DNA from: Emticicia fluvialis
GTDB taxonomy: Bacteria; Bacteroidota; Bacteroidia; Cytophagales; Spirosomataceae
Length of the DNA: 64,000 nucleotides
Reading direction: 5' to 3'
Assembly (NCBI RefSeq): GCF_024793945.1
Contig: NZ_JANUSD010000007.1
Location: forward strand, 1-64,000
Shown: positions 1-8,445 of the stretch, in pieces
Position numbering within the stretch: position 1 is the stretch's first letter
How the letters are laid out: each line of letters opens with the position of its first letter
Made by a program: the position numbers and the translations under genes
Notes under the pieces: model-generated
Databases searched by the model: none
Told to the model about the DNA's origin: nothing
What the model saw: only the letters and a program-made list of their open reading frames with translations

Positions 1-437
1 GGCTCATAGGAACAGGATGTTTAAGGCTGATGCATTGATACACCACTCAGACAGGGGGATACAATATTGTTCGGATGAATATCAATACTTATTAAAGAAG
101 TACAGCCTAAAGTGTAGCATGACACAAAACTCAGATCCTTATGAAAATGCAGTGGCAGAAAGGATAAACGGAATATTAAAACAGGAATTTATCGTTGATA
201 CTTACCATCTTGAATTATCATTAATGAAAAAGCTGGTAGCGGAAATTATAAACAAGTACAATCAAATCAGGCCACACTGGTCTAATTATATGCTAACTCC
301 TAATCTGATGCACCTGCAAAACAGTGTCAAAATGAAAACCTATAAAACAAAAAACAGAAGCAACACGAAGGCTACTTCTGTCTAAAAAATGTATTTTTAC
401 TATTATTAATCCTGTATCGCTATTTTAGGACTAGTCA
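1..437 (+). mobile_element. IS3-family insertion sequence, right end (left part outside window)
   Basis: The window opens inside an insertion sequence. The end of a DDE transposase is followed by a short noncoding tail, and the probable right terminal inverted repeat lies at about 413-437, ending GGACTAGTCA. This end resembles IS3/IS150-type elements of Bacteroidota as I recall them. The left end, the first reading frame and the target duplication cannot be seen, so the exact boundary is an inference. Confidence 0.75.
2..385 (+). CDS. IS3-family transposase OrfB, C-terminal part (partial)
   Basis: This is the C-terminal half of an integrase-core (rve) transposase, the enzyme that cuts and joins the ends of the element. 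The frame is open from base 2, so the start lies upstream of the window. The second catalytic Asp is in HHSDRG (about residue 16 from the window edge) and the catalytic Glu is in NAVAERINGILK. The tail NKYNQIRPH...L is typical of IS3/IS150 OrfB proteins. The first Asp and the OrfA frame are not visible. The frame shown has no internal stop, so the element may be intact. Confidence 0.88.
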   Translation, partial: AHRNRMFKADALIHHSDRGIQYCSDEYQYLLKKYSLKCSMTQNSDPYENAVAERINGILKQEFIVDTYHLELSLMKKLVAEIINKYNQIRPHWSNYMLTPNLMHLQNSVKMKTYKTKNRSNTKATSV

Positions 438-749
438 CTATTGTGGCAAAACTCTGATAAACACTATTAAATGCCAATAACCACAAATTCCCCAACTACC
501 TCTTTTAGAAACTATTATGTTTTTGCCAACCAAATGGTTAACTTTAAAATGTATAGAACGGTGTTACCAAAAAAACCAAAGTATTTTGAGTTGCAAGTGG
601 GAGAAAGCCTTAATCATATATGCAGTTACAGAGATAACTGCCGGCATCCAACAGACAAAGCATGACCCTTTTATTATAATCCGCAATACTAATAGCCAGA
701 TGGTATGATGCTGGCAGCTTAAAATATCATTCTAAAAAGAACCAAACCT
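438..749. other. Spacer between IS end and VOC gene; no gene recognised
   Basis: About 310 bases between the IS right end and the next gene. Short open frames exist here (roughly 471-665 and 517-708), but their products resemble nothing I know, they overlap one another and they lack a clear promoter. I see no RNA gene or terminator. It may be the remnant of a region disturbed by the IS insertion. Confidence 0.4.
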
Positions 750-1214
750 ATGGAAAAGGAGCAGAAAATAACGCCTTTCTTATGGTTCAATGGCAACATT
801 GCAGAAGCTATTGAATTGTACACTTCGGTTTTTAAAAACACCAAAGTGCATTACACCAATAAAGTAGGCGATAAAATTATGAATGCCAAATTTGAGCTGG
901 AAGGACAGGTGTTGCTGGCTCTGGATGGTGGCCCTCATTTTGCATTTACACCGGCCATATCTATGTTTATTGATTGCAAAACCCAGGAAGAGATTGATTA
1001 TTACTGGGATAATCTGATAGCCAACGGTGGCAAGCCAAGCAGATGTGGCTGGCTGGTAGATAAATTCGGGTTGTCGTGGCAGGTAGTACCAGATGTGCTC
1101 GGTCAATTGCTGGGCGACCCGGACCCTGCAAAGGCACAAAGAGCCATGAACGCCATGCTAAAGATGGATAAGCTGGATATTGAGGCACTTAAAAAAGCCC
1201 ATGCAGGAATTTAA
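750..1214 (+). CDS. VOC-superfamily protein, PhnB/YjdN type
   Basis: A 154-residue protein of the PhnB-like branch of the vicinal oxygen chelate (glyoxalase/bleomycin-resistance) superfamily, annotated in many genomes as 3-demethylubiquinone-9 methyltransferase-like although no such activity is implied. It opens with KITPFLWFNGNIAEAIELYT, the usual first beta-alpha unit, and has the family signature around YWDNLIANGGKPSRCGWLVDK and GLSWQVVP. These folds usually dimerise around a divalent metal. The substrate is unknown. It stands alone between an IS element and fabI, in the same direction as fabI but about 210 bases upstream of it. Confidence 0.85.
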   Translation: MEKEQKITPFLWFNGNIAEAIELYTSVFKNTKVHYTNKVGDKIMNAKFELEGQVLLALDGGPHFAFTPAISMFIDCKTQEEIDYYWDNLIANGGKPSRCGWLVDKFGLSWQVVPDVLGQLLGDPDPAKAQRAMNAMLKMDKLDIEALKKAHAGI

Positions 1215-1352
1215 CGTAAAGAAAACAAACAACACCACAAACAGGCCAAACCAGCTTTTGAAATAATATTCATCCATCTACACACGCTCTTTTTATTGCG
1301 GTATTGTGTGCGCAAAAAATTGGGATGGTTTTTTATTTTTTTTGAAATTAAC

Positions 1353-1360
1353 TACCTTTG
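1353..1360 (+). promoter_or_regulatory. Bacteroidota -7 promoter element for fabI
   Basis: TACCTTTG matches the Bacteroidota -7 consensus TAnnTTTG, about 68 bases before the fabI ATG. No good TTG -33 box stands at the usual 19-20 base spacing, so the assignment rests on the -7 box alone. Confidence 0.5.
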
Positions 1361-1427
1361 GCACTCTAAAAACTATTATGACATTATCGTAGTGAATGCT
1401 ACGGACTCAGATTTAAACTTACATATC

Positions 1428-2237
1428 ATGGCATACGGATTACTAAAGGGTAAAAAGGGAATTATTTCTGGCGCATTAGACGAAAAATCTATCGCATGGA
1501 AAGTGGCACTGAAAGCAAAAGAAGAAGGTGCTTCTATTGTATTAACCAACGCTCCTATTGCTATGCGCATGGGCGAAATCAAGAAACTGGCCGAAGCCTG
1601 CGAAGCCGAGATTATTCCTGCAGATGCTACTGTTGTAGAAGAAATCGAAAATCTTTACACCAAATCAATGGATGTGCTAGGTGGTAAAGTTGACTTCGTA
1701 TTGCACTCAATCGGTATGTCGCCAAACATTCGCAAAGGAAAAGCCTACGGCGATTTGAACTACGACTGGTTTCTGAAGAGTGTTGATGTATCGGCCTTAT
1801 CATTCCATAAATTCTTACAGGTAGCCGAAAAAATGGATGCTATCAACGAGTGGGGGTCGGTAGTTGCTTTATCTTACATGGCGGCACAACGCACGTTTCC
1901 GTTCTATACTGATATGGCAGAAGCAAAAGCCATGTTAGAATCAATTGCACGCAGCTACGGCTACCGTTATGGCAAATTGAAGAATGTACGTGTAAACACG
2001 GTGTCGCAGTCTCCAACCAAAACTACTGCCGGTACAGGTATTGGCGGTTTTGATAAATTCTATGATTTTGCCGATAAAATTGCTCCGCTGGGTAATGCCT
2101 CGGCTGATGCCTGTGCAGACTATGTAATCACGCTTTTCTCTGACCTTACCAAAATGGTAACCATGCAGAACCTTTTCCACGATGGCGGCTTTGTGAATAC
2201 CGGTATCTCAGAAGATGTAATGGGATTGCTTGATTAA
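1428..2237 (+). CDS. fabI: Enoyl-[acyl-carrier-protein] reductase (NADH)
   Basis: A 269-residue short-chain dehydrogenase that reduces trans-2-enoyl-ACP in the last step of each fatty acid elongation cycle, in the cytoplasm. The start chosen is the ATG opening MAYGLLKGKKGIISGA. An upstream in-frame extension to 1296 exists but would run through the promoter region and is unlike the family. The FabI signature is visible: the nucleotide-binding GKKGIISGALDEKSIAW region, then FYTDMAEAKAML, which carries the Tyr-(x6)-Lys catalytic pair characteristic of FabI rather than FabG. Length matches the family. It appears to be monocistronic and is the target class of triclosan-type inhibitors. Confidence 0.96.
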   Translation: MAYGLLKGKKGIISGALDEKSIAWKVALKAKEEGASIVLTNAPIAMRMGEIKKLAEACEAEIIPADATVVEEIENLYTKSMDVLGGKVDFVLHSIGMSPNIRKGKAYGDLNYDWFLKSVDVSALSFHKFLQVAEKMDAINEWGSVVALSYMAAQRTFPFYTDMAEAKAMLESIARSYGYRYGKLKNVRVNTVSQSPTKTTAGTGIGGFDKFYDFADKIAPLGNASADACADYVITLFSDLTKMVTMQNLFHDGGFVNTGISEDVMGLLD

Positions 2238-2261
2238 GTAAAAATCCTACTGATTATTTTG

Positions 2262-2380
2262 AAAGAGTATACTTAAAAATTAGTTTTCTGAAAACAAAAA
2301 CCTGCTCCGGCTAACTACAATACCCGATATGTCAGCCAAAAGGTAATGGTAAGAGAATTAACATTTTTGGTATACTCTTT
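2262..2380. repeat. Inverted repeat, 11-base perfect arms, between fabI and avidin gene
   Basis: AAAGAGTATAC at 2262-2272 is exactly complementary to GTATACTCTTT at 2370-2380. The similarity extends imperfectly inward (an A-rich tract against a T-rich tract). The arms enclose about 97 bases without a gene. It could be a long-range transcript fold between convergent genes or a small nonautonomous element. Confidence 0.5.
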
Positions 2381-2412
2381 TGCTTTCTTCATATAAGCAC
2401 CGAAATTGATAT

Positions 2413-2829
2413 TTAAAACGGGTTAGATTTTACAACACCTCTTTTAATATTTTCGGTTATTTTATCTTCTTCGGCAAGAATTTTCGTAAAATAATCCTTT
2501 CCGACAATGGTAGATTGCCATTCATTCGATATAGATGTTTCTGTAGTTAGCAGCCAGGTAGTTACAATCATTGGGTCTCCGAAGTCTGTTCTAAACTGCC
2601 CACTCCAGCTGGTAACAGAATCTGAATTCATTAGCCCGTTTTGCCAAACCACTACCCAGCCAATAGCCATGCAATTGCCAGTCTGGCCATCAACCTGGCC
2701 GATTAAGTTATACATGCCTTCGGCATCTCCGACTTTTGTCTCGTAAGTACCTGAAATGTTACTTCCCAAAACTTGAAGGGTCATCTTTGACCCAAGTTCA
2801 TTGTACCAAACCCCTTCTAGATTGTTCAT
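2413..2829 (-). CDS. Avidin/streptavidin-family biotin-binding protein
   Basis: A 138-residue protein clearly homologous to streptavidin across its eight-stranded barrel. Aligned by eye, the biotin-contact residues are present: N10 (streptavidin N23), S14 (S27), Y29 (Y43), T31 in place of S45, D35 in the position of N49, W62 (W79), S71 (S88), T73 (T90), W92 (W108), W104 (W120) and D112 (D128). Retention of the W120 equivalent, which in streptavidin reaches into the neighbouring subunit, suggests a tetramer rather than a dimeric avidin. No signal peptide is visible: the protein begins directly with MNNLEGVWYNELGS, so it may be cytoplasmic or exported by an unseen route. A charged tail of about 20 residues follows the barrel. 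It is monocistronic, with no biotin genes beside it. Confidence 0.95.
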   Translation of the reverse strand: MNNLEGVWYNELGSKMTLQVLGSNISGTYETKVGDAEGMYNLIGQVDGQTGNCMAIGWVVVWQNGLMNSDSVTSWSGQFRTDFGDPMIVTTWLLTTETSISNEWQSTIVGKDYFTKILAEEDKITENIKRGVVKSNPF

Positions 2830-3009
2830 GATTATGTTAATTAGGTTTTAAAAAAGATTTACTTTTTAATGCAATCATTCTTTTCAGTGCAATAAACATC
2901 CATTAGCGCCTTAGCCTTAATAAAGCTATACATAAAAAAAAACAAAACAATGATATTTTTATCAAACGGTACTTATGTTTTAATGATGACTTTTTAACAT
3001 GATATAAAA

Positions 3010-3040
3010 CAAAAGAGGCTGTTCTTTACAGAAACAGCCC
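3010..3040 (-). terminator. Rho-independent terminator after the aldehyde dehydrogenase gene
   Basis: GGCTGTT (3017-3023) pairs with AACAGCC (3033-3039) around a 9-base loop, and on the minus strand is followed by a T-rich run. It separates the dehydratase-dehydrogenase operon from the avidin gene. Confidence 0.65.
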
Positions 3041-3065
3041 CTTCCGGTGTTTTTTTTTCAGATAA

Positions 3066-4628
3066 TTACTTCTTCCATTCTCCTTCTACCAATCTCCAGA
3101 TATTCAAAGGGTTATCACTTTTCAGTTCATCCGGCAGTAATTCATCAGGGAAATCCTGAAAGCTTACCGGGCGCGTAAAGCGTGTAATGGCTTTTGTACC
3201 TACAGAAGTAGAGCGCGAGTCAGTAGTTGCAGGGAAAGGCCCTCCGTGTATCATGGCATGATTTACCTCAACCCCTGTCGGGAATCCGTTTATAATCAAT
3301 CGACCCACTTTCTGCTCCAGTATATCTAATAAGTCAGAATATTCAATTAAATCCTCAGGCGTACCATGAACAGTAGCCGTCAGGTGGCCGTCCAGATTAC
3401 TGGCAGCTATCAGAATTTCTTCTTTTGTATTGGCTTCAACAATAAGGCTGGTTGGCCCGAATATCTCTTCTGCCAGTTCCGGCTTGGCATTTAACGACGC
3501 AATATCAGTGCGAAGAAATACAGGCTCAACAGCGGTAAAGCCTTCAGGTGCTTTGCCTACACCCATTACCTGTGTAAATTGCTTCGAGTGCTCGGTACCT
3601 CTCACATAGGCATCTTTTATACCCGGTGTAAGCATAATGCCCCCTTGTGTATGCGGCGCATTTTTCTCAATTTCATCAATAAAATCCTGGTTGTTTTCCA
3701 GAAACAGCATACCAGGGTTCGTACAGAACTGCCCTACCCCCAGCGTTACCGATGCCAGATAGCTGTTGGCAATTGCACGACCTTTTTCTGCCAGAATCTT
3801 AGGTAAAACAAAAACCGGGTTTACACTTCCCATCTCGGCATATACCGGTATAGGTTCAGGGCGACGAACCGCCGCATCAAACAACGCTTTACCACCCTTC
3901 AGCGAGCCGGTAAACCCTACTGCTTTTATTACCGGATGCTTCACCAAAGCCATCCCGATTTCGTGTCCGTCATCAAATAACAAAGAGAAAACGCCGTCAG
4001 GCATACCTGTTGCCTGCGCTGCTTTCTGCACTGCCAGACCTACCAACTCAGAAGTACCCAGGTGGGCAGGATGCGCCTTCACAATTACACAGCAACCTGC
4101 TGCAAATGCCGAGGTGGTGTCGCCCCCGGCTACAGAAAACGCCAGTGGAAAATTACTGGCTCCAAAAACGCCAACTACACCCAGAGGGCGTTCCATTGAG
4201 CGTAAATCGGGGCGGGGCGCCGGCTGACGGTCAGGCATAGCGGCATCAATGCGGGCATCAACCCATGAGCCTTCTCTTAACAAATGAGCATATAACCTGA
4301 GCTGACCAACGGTTCGGCCTCTTTCACCCATGGCTCTTGCATTAGGTAAGCCAGACTCCAGCATGTATCTTTCCAGCAGGGTGTCGCCCAGATTCTCAAT
4401 TTCTTCAGCTATTTTTTCTAAAAAATTAGCTTTTTCAAAGCCTGATTTTTTTCGATAAACCTGAAAAGCCTTTTCTGCTTTTTCAGTGGCCAGTTCAAGC
4501 TCGTCTAATGTGGCTTTAAAAAAAAGCGGAGACAAAGCCTCGCCTGTCGCCGGATTAACTCCTTGAATGGCTACTGTTCCTTCAGAGAAAGATTCATAGC
4601 CAATAATATTTCTACCAGTAAGTTGCAT
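3066..4628 (-). CDS. Aldehyde dehydrogenase, 2-oxoglutarate semialdehyde (2,5-dioxopentanoate) type
   Basis: A 520-residue NAD(P)-dependent aldehyde dehydrogenase of the class that oxidises 2-oxoglutarate semialdehyde to 2-oxoglutarate, the last step of oxidative pentose, sugar-acid and hydroxyproline degradation. From the ATG used here, the nucleotide loop GFTGS lies at 238-242, the general-base Glu at 265 (in YAEMGSVNP) and the nucleophile Cys at 302 (in VGQFCTNPG). The subfamily is suggested by RSMERPLGVVGVFGASNFPLAFSVAGGDT-like sequence. A TTG 18 bases upstream could also start it, but MQLTGRNIIG is the typical first segment. It follows the keto-deoxy acid dehydratase gene by about 60 bases, supporting joint transcription and the assigned substrate. 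Confidence 0.88.
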   Translation of the reverse strand: MQLTGRNIIGYESFSEGTVAIQGVNPATGEALSPLFFKATLDELELATEKAEKAFQVYRKKSGFEKANFLEKIAEEIENLGDTLLERYMLESGLPNARAMGERGRTVGQLRLYAHLLREGSWVDARIDAAMPDRQPAPRPDLRSMERPLGVVGVFGASNFPLAFSVAGGDTTSAFAAGCCVIVKAHPAHLGTSELVGLAVQKAAQATGMPDGVFSLLFDDGHEIGMALVKHPVIKAVGFTGSLKGGKALFDAAVRRPEPIPVYAEMGSVNPVFVLPKILAEKGRAIANSYLASVTLGVGQFCTNPGMLFLENNQDFIDEIEKNAPHTQGGIMLTPGIKDAYVRGTEHSKQFTQVMGVGKAPEGFTAVEPVFLRTDIASLNAKPELAEEIFGPTSLIVEANTKEEILIAASNLDGHLTATVHGTPEDLIEYSDLLDILEQKVGRLIINGFPTGVEVNHAMIHGGPFPATTDSRSTSVGTKAITRFTRPVSFQDFPDELLPDELKSDNPLNIWRLVEGEWKK

Positions 4629-4688
4629 AGCAGGGGTATTTAACAAAGAGCTTTACTTTTAGGTAAAGCTCTTTTTGTATCTGAATAA

Positions 4689-5534
4689 TTACTTAACTTC
4701 TACGGTGTTAATTAAAGTTCCGATTCCCTCAATAGTAATACGTATTTCATCGTCCACTTCAAGAGTGAAATCATCGGGCGGTACTATGCCGGTGCCTGTC
4801 ATCAGGAAACATCCGGACGGAAACGACATTTCTCTGAAAAGGAATTCAGCCAATTCGGTATGATTTCTCTTCATACGGCTGATAGCCACAGAATCGGTAA
4901 AATAAGGGATTCCGAAACGAAAAATCTCAAGTTTGATTTGCGTATCTGAAGAAATAGGCTCGTCAAGTATAGTAATGCAGGGCCCAATGGCAGCGCTTTT
5001 ATCGTATGATTTGGCCTGTGGCAGATACAAGGGGTTTTCGCCCTCTATATCTCTTGAGCTCATATCATTACCAACGGTATAACCAGATATCTGTCCTTTA
5101 GAATTGATAAACAGCGTCAGTTCAGGCTCAGGCACATTCCATTTAGAGTCGCGGCGTATACGTACTTTTTGCCCGGAACCAACAACACGGCCAGGCGCAG
5201 ACTTAAAGAACAGCTCGGGGCGCTCTGCGTCATATACTCTGTCATAAAAATTATCTCCACCAGAGTTCTTAGACTCTTCCATGCGGGCATCACGGCTTCT
5301 GAGGTAGGTAACTCCTGATGCCCATACTTCCTGCGATTGGATAGGTGGCTGTAAACCATTTTCAATAAGCGATTGATACTCACTTACCGGTTCAAGCAGT
5401 TGTATTTCACGGAGCAGCTCGAAGAACAGATTTTCGCGGTTAATGAATAAATCCCAGTCATGATGACGTGAAAGAAAGTACTGATTCTGGTGTTCAATAA
5501 CGAATCCCTGTGAGGTTTTGTAGGCTTTCATTGA
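4689..5534 (-). CDS. 2-keto-3-deoxy-pentonate dehydratase-like protein (FAH family)
   Basis: A 281-residue member of the fumarylacetoacetate hydrolase superfamily resembling 2-keto-3-deoxy-D-arabinonate/xylonate dehydratases (KdaD/XylX type), which form 2-oxoglutarate semialdehyde. Features seen are WASGVTYLRSRDARMEES, the phosphate-like loop FFKSAPGRVVGSG, PEPELTLFIN with the likely metal-binding acidic residues, and GYTVGNDMSSRDIEGENPL. The start chosen gives MKAYKTSQGFVI, matching the family's first strand. A start 45 bases upstream (5579) is possible. The next gene is the semialdehyde dehydrogenase that would use its product. Genes for the sugar dehydrogenase, lactonase and first dehydratase are not in this cluster. 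Confidence 0.82.
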   Translation of the reverse strand, partial: SMKAYKTSQGFVIEHQNQYFLSRHHDWDLFINRENLFFELLREIQLLEPVSEYQSLIENGLQPPIQSQEVWASGVTYLRSRDARMEESKNSGGDNFYDRVYDAERPELFFKSAPGRVVGSGQKVRIRRDSKWNVPEPELTLFINSKGQISGYTVGNDMSSRDIEGENPLYLPQAKSYDKSAAIGPCITILDEPISSDTQIKLEIFRFGIPYFTDSVAISRMKRNHTELAEFLFREMSFPSGCFLMTGTGIVPPDDFTLEVDDEIRITIEGIGTLINTVEVK

Positions 5535-5760
5535 ATAATAGTATGGTGTTTCTCTTTTGTTTAAATGACGTACGGTCATTACCCCATAAGTCTGTTTTTG
5601 AATGCCACAGATAATACCTTACATATTACCTGCGCAAATTTTGTTAAAAACTATCAATTAAGCAACGAACCCAACTGATATTCATTATTACTTAAAAATG
5701 TTGCCTGAGTACTACGATTTTTTCTCTTAACTTAGCGGCATTAAAATAAAAAGTAAGTTT

Positions 5761-6222
5761 ATGTTCAGGAAACTACTCTGTATCAGTGTTTTTGTTGTAA
5801 TCACCAGCCGGGGCTTTTCGCAGGCTTTTACATATTACCCGTTCAACTCTGTTTTTTCTATTGCATCCAACCCAAATCAACCCGTATGGGCCGACTTCCG
5901 GTTTCAGATGAACTCCTATTTTTCTTCGCTCAGCACCGAGATATCGCCCATGGTAAATGTCATTAAACATGATAAAGCCAGGTTTTACGTTGGTGCGGGG
6001 GTAAAAGCCAATTTTTTGAATTACCTGAACGACGACCCCAAAAACAGGAATCCACTGGAAGGCTATTTTATGAATCTGGGTGTGCGTGTATCTCCGTTTA
6101 GTAAAATGCCACAGTTTCAAGGTATCTTTGAGCTATCTCCCTATGCCAATAAAAAGTTTGACCTTGGAGTTTTCAGGGCCAATCTGGGTATTGGTTATGT
6201 ATTTATGAAGAGAAAGAAATGA
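5761..6222 (+). CDS. Small exported protein, possible beta-barrel; function unknown
   Basis: A 153-residue protein with a clear signal peptide (MFRKLLCISVFVVITSRGFSQA, cleavage probably after the SQA/FSQ region). The mature part is made of alternating aromatic and polar residues, such as YVGAGVKANF, YFMNLGVRVSPF and ANLGIGYVFM, as in small outer-membrane barrels of Bacteroidota. I do not recognise the family. It ends 8 bases from the end of the convergent dgt gene. Confidence 0.7.
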   Translation: MFRKLLCISVFVVITSRGFSQAFTYYPFNSVFSIASNPNQPVWADFRFQMNSYFSSLSTEISPMVNVIKHDKARFYVGAGVKANFLNYLNDDPKNRNPLEGYFMNLGVRVSPFSKMPQFQGIFELSPYANKKFDLGVFRANLGIGYVFMKRKK

Positions 6223-6230
6223 TTATTCTC

Positions 6231-7592
6231 CTACAGCTGTGGGATCTGGATCCCCATAATTTTCCTGTACAAATCAATGGCGAAGAGGTCTGTCATACCT
6301 GATATGAAATCTACAACCGCCAGCAGGTTTTCGTATAGGGTTCTCTCTTTGCCAATCATAAATTGCTTCGGAATCAGCTTCAGCAGCTTTTTTGACTTGG
6401 GCGTATCCGGCGAAAGCACAGCCGACACAAACTCTTTCAGCAAACCACCTATTACATGGTAACCCGCTATTTCAATCTCAATTACTGACTTATCGTTATA
6501 TATTTTTTTGACTGATATTTCATCAATCTTCTTAATCAGGCCAATCGTTTTTTCATCAAGCAAATCAATCAGAGGTTTGTTAAGGGTTCCAGCCAGTAAT
6601 GCTTCTTCATGTTCAAAAAACACTTCAGTGCATTTACTTGTCAACTGACCTATCAGCATTGCTCGTAAAAACGATAATTTCTGTTTGTCGTCTTCAATGT
6701 TGTCTACGGTTTCGGTTATATCAGGCTTTCCCTCCCGTTTTTCAAAGAATGGCTCCAATAGTTGCCGGGCTTCATGTGTTGATAAAATTCCTAAGCGGTG
6801 GGCATCTTCCAAATCAATAATTCTGTAACAGATATCGTCTGCGGCTTCTACCAGAAACACAAATGGGTGGCGGGCATAAATGTGAGCCGTGTCGTCTAAG
6901 CGGTTAAGCCCCAGTTCTGTTGCAATACGCCGAAAAAAATTATTCTCAGAATCAAAAAAACCTGACTTTTTAGTTGATATCAATCCGCCCTTTCTGAATC
7001 CTGAAGTGGAATCAGACGGATACTTGACTATCGAAGCCAGTGTGGCATAGGTAAGATTCAGGCTGCTTTGGTTAAAAATGGTGGTCAGAATCCTGAATGC
7101 ATTGGCATTGCCCTCAAAATTCCTGAAGTCGTTAAACTGGTTTTCTGTCAGGCCTTCTTCAAGAAGTTTACGTTTATCTTCGTCCAGTTCTTTAAAGTAC
7201 GTACGAATGGCATCTTCACCCGAATGCCCGAACGGAGGGTTACCGATATCATGTGCAATACAGGCCGTCATCACTACTGCCGACAACTCAAATTTATAAA
7301 ACTCCTTTGCCTCCTGGCTTAGCCCGGCATCATATTTGGCCACTATCTTTTCGCCTATGGCTTTGCCAAGCGAACGCCCGACAGACGCTACCTCGAGGCT
7401 ATGCGTAAGGCGATTGTGTACAAAAACTGCTCCGGGTAATGGAAATACCTGCGTTTTGTTTTGCAAACGCCTGAATTGCGACGAGAAAATCAGACGGTCG
7501 TAGTCGCGCATGTAATCATTACGGAATATATCCTGCCCCGGTTTGTCTTCCTTGCCTAAGCGTTTATTAGAAAAAAGCGTTTGCCAGTTCAT
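6231..7592 (-). CDS. dgt: Deoxyguanosinetriphosphate triphosphohydrolase (dGTPase)
   Basis: A 453-residue HD-domain enzyme that cleaves dGTP to deoxyguanosine and triphosphate, controlling dNTP pools. The N-terminus has the family segment DRLIFSSQFRRLQNKTQVFPL. The metal-binding HD residues are visible as RLTHS (His about 64), ACIAHDIGNPP (His-Asp about 114-115) and FGHSGE. Length fits the family. It is divergent from hisH across about 210 bases, and no partner gene follows on the same strand. Confidence 0.93.
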   Translation of the reverse strand: MNWQTLFSNKRLGKEDKPGQDIFRNDYMRDYDRLIFSSQFRRLQNKTQVFPLPGAVFVHNRLTHSLEVASVGRSLGKAIGEKIVAKYDAGLSQEAKEFYKFELSAVVMTACIAHDIGNPPFGHSGEDAIRTYFKELDEDKRKLLEEGLTENQFNDFRNFEGNANAFRILTTIFNQSSLNLTYATLASIVKYPSDSTSGFRKGGLISTKKSGFFDSENNFFRRIATELGLNRLDDTAHIYARHPFVFLVEAADDICYRIIDLEDAHRLGILSTHEARQLLEPFFEKREGKPDITETVDNIEDDKQKLSFLRAMLIGQLTSKCTEVFFEHEEALLAGTLNKPLIDLLDEKTIGLIKKIDEISVKKIYNDKSVIEIEIAGYHVIGGLLKEFVSAVLSPDTPKSKKLLKLIPKQFMIGKERTLYENLLAVVDFISGMTDLFAIDLYRKIMGIQIPQL

Positions 7593-7756
7593 TTATTACT
7601 TCAAATTTTGCTGCAAGATACAAATGCCGGTTTATAATCGGGTACAAAATGTTTATTCTCTGGCCGGCCATTTAAAGCACAAACAAATAAATTAAACAAA
7701 GCAAAGAAATAGTAGTACTTTTTCGACAAATCTGTATAATTGTTGGCAGATAGAAG

Positions 7757-7764
7757 TAGATTTG
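7757..7764 (+). promoter_or_regulatory. Possible -7 promoter element for hisH
   Basis: TAGATTTG matches TAnnTTTG, 41 bases before the hisH start. No -33 TTG at the right distance is evident. Confidence 0.4.
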
Positions 7765-7805
7765 TATAAACAACACCAAAGTTATTATCTTCAATTTTTT
7801 CTGAT

Positions 7806-8393
7806 TTGAAAGTCATCATAATTAAATACAATGCAGGCAATGTACAGTCGGTTATGTATGCGCTTGAGCGTATTGGCGTAGCCTATGAATTGTCTGACAA
7901 CCCTGAAACAATCCGTGCCGCCGAAAAGATTATTTTTCCGGGTGTAGGTGAGGCCAGTACCGCCATGAAAAGCCTGCGTGAAAACGGCCTTGACCAATTG
8001 ATACCCACACTGAAACAACCTTTTCTGGGTACCTGTGTAGGTATGCAATTGCTATGCCGGTCGTCGGAAGAAAACAATACCGATTGCCTGGGCGTGTTTG
8101 ATGTACCCATTCTGCGTTTTCCGCAAATAAAAGGCTTTAAAGTACCCCAAACCGGCTGGAACGACATTTACGATTATGCTTGCCCTTTAACCGACGGATT
8201 AAACAGCAATGCTTATGTATATTATAATCACGGGTATTATGCGCCCTTGTGCGACTTTACCGTAGCTAAAACCACCTATATGCTTGAGTATTCGGCCATG
8301 TTGCAGAAAGACAATTTTTATGCGGCGCAGTTTCACTCAGAAATAAGCGGAGACGTGGGGCAGAAAATCTTTGAGAACTTCCTGAAATTGTAA
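7806..8393 (+). CDS. hisH: Imidazole glycerol phosphate synthase, glutaminase subunit HisH
   Basis: A 195-residue class I glutamine amidotransferase that supplies ammonia to HisF for the fifth step of histidine synthesis. The catalytic triad is visible: Cys77 in FLGTCVGMQLL, and His177 and Glu179 in QFHSEIS. The start is a TTG; it is the only start that gives the canonical opening MKVIIIKYNAGNV. hisA and hisF lie downstream on the same strand, but hisH is separated from them by an unrelated two-gene cassette. Confidence 0.95.
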   Translation: MKVIIIKYNAGNVQSVMYALERIGVAYELSDNPETIRAAEKIIFPGVGEASTAMKSLRENGLDQLIPTLKQPFLGTCVGMQLLCRSSEENNTDCLGVFDVPILRFPQIKGFKVPQTGWNDIYDYACPLTDGLNSNAYVYYNHGYYAPLCDFTVAKTTYMLEYSAMLQKDNFYAAQFHSEISGDVGQKIFENFLKL

Positions 8394-8420
8394 TTCGCAT
8401 GATTTTCCTGACAAATGCGT

Positions 8421-8428
8421 TATATTTG
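8421..8428 (+). promoter_or_regulatory. Possible internal promoter for the HNH cassette
   Basis: TATATTTG matches the -7 consensus 18 bases before the ATG at 8446, just after hisH ends. It suggests that the inserted pair has its own promoter inside the his operon. No matching -33 box was found. Confidence 0.4.
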
Positions 8429-8445
8429 TATAAAACAGTACGACC

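Noticed and set aside
471..708. Two overlapping short frames downstream of the IS
   Set aside because: No recognisable motif, no promoter, and overlapping each other in different frames.
3766..4227. Long open frame antisense to the aldehyde dehydrogenase gene
   Set aside because: The opposite strand encodes a clear enzyme with catalytic residues; the antisense frame shows no family features.
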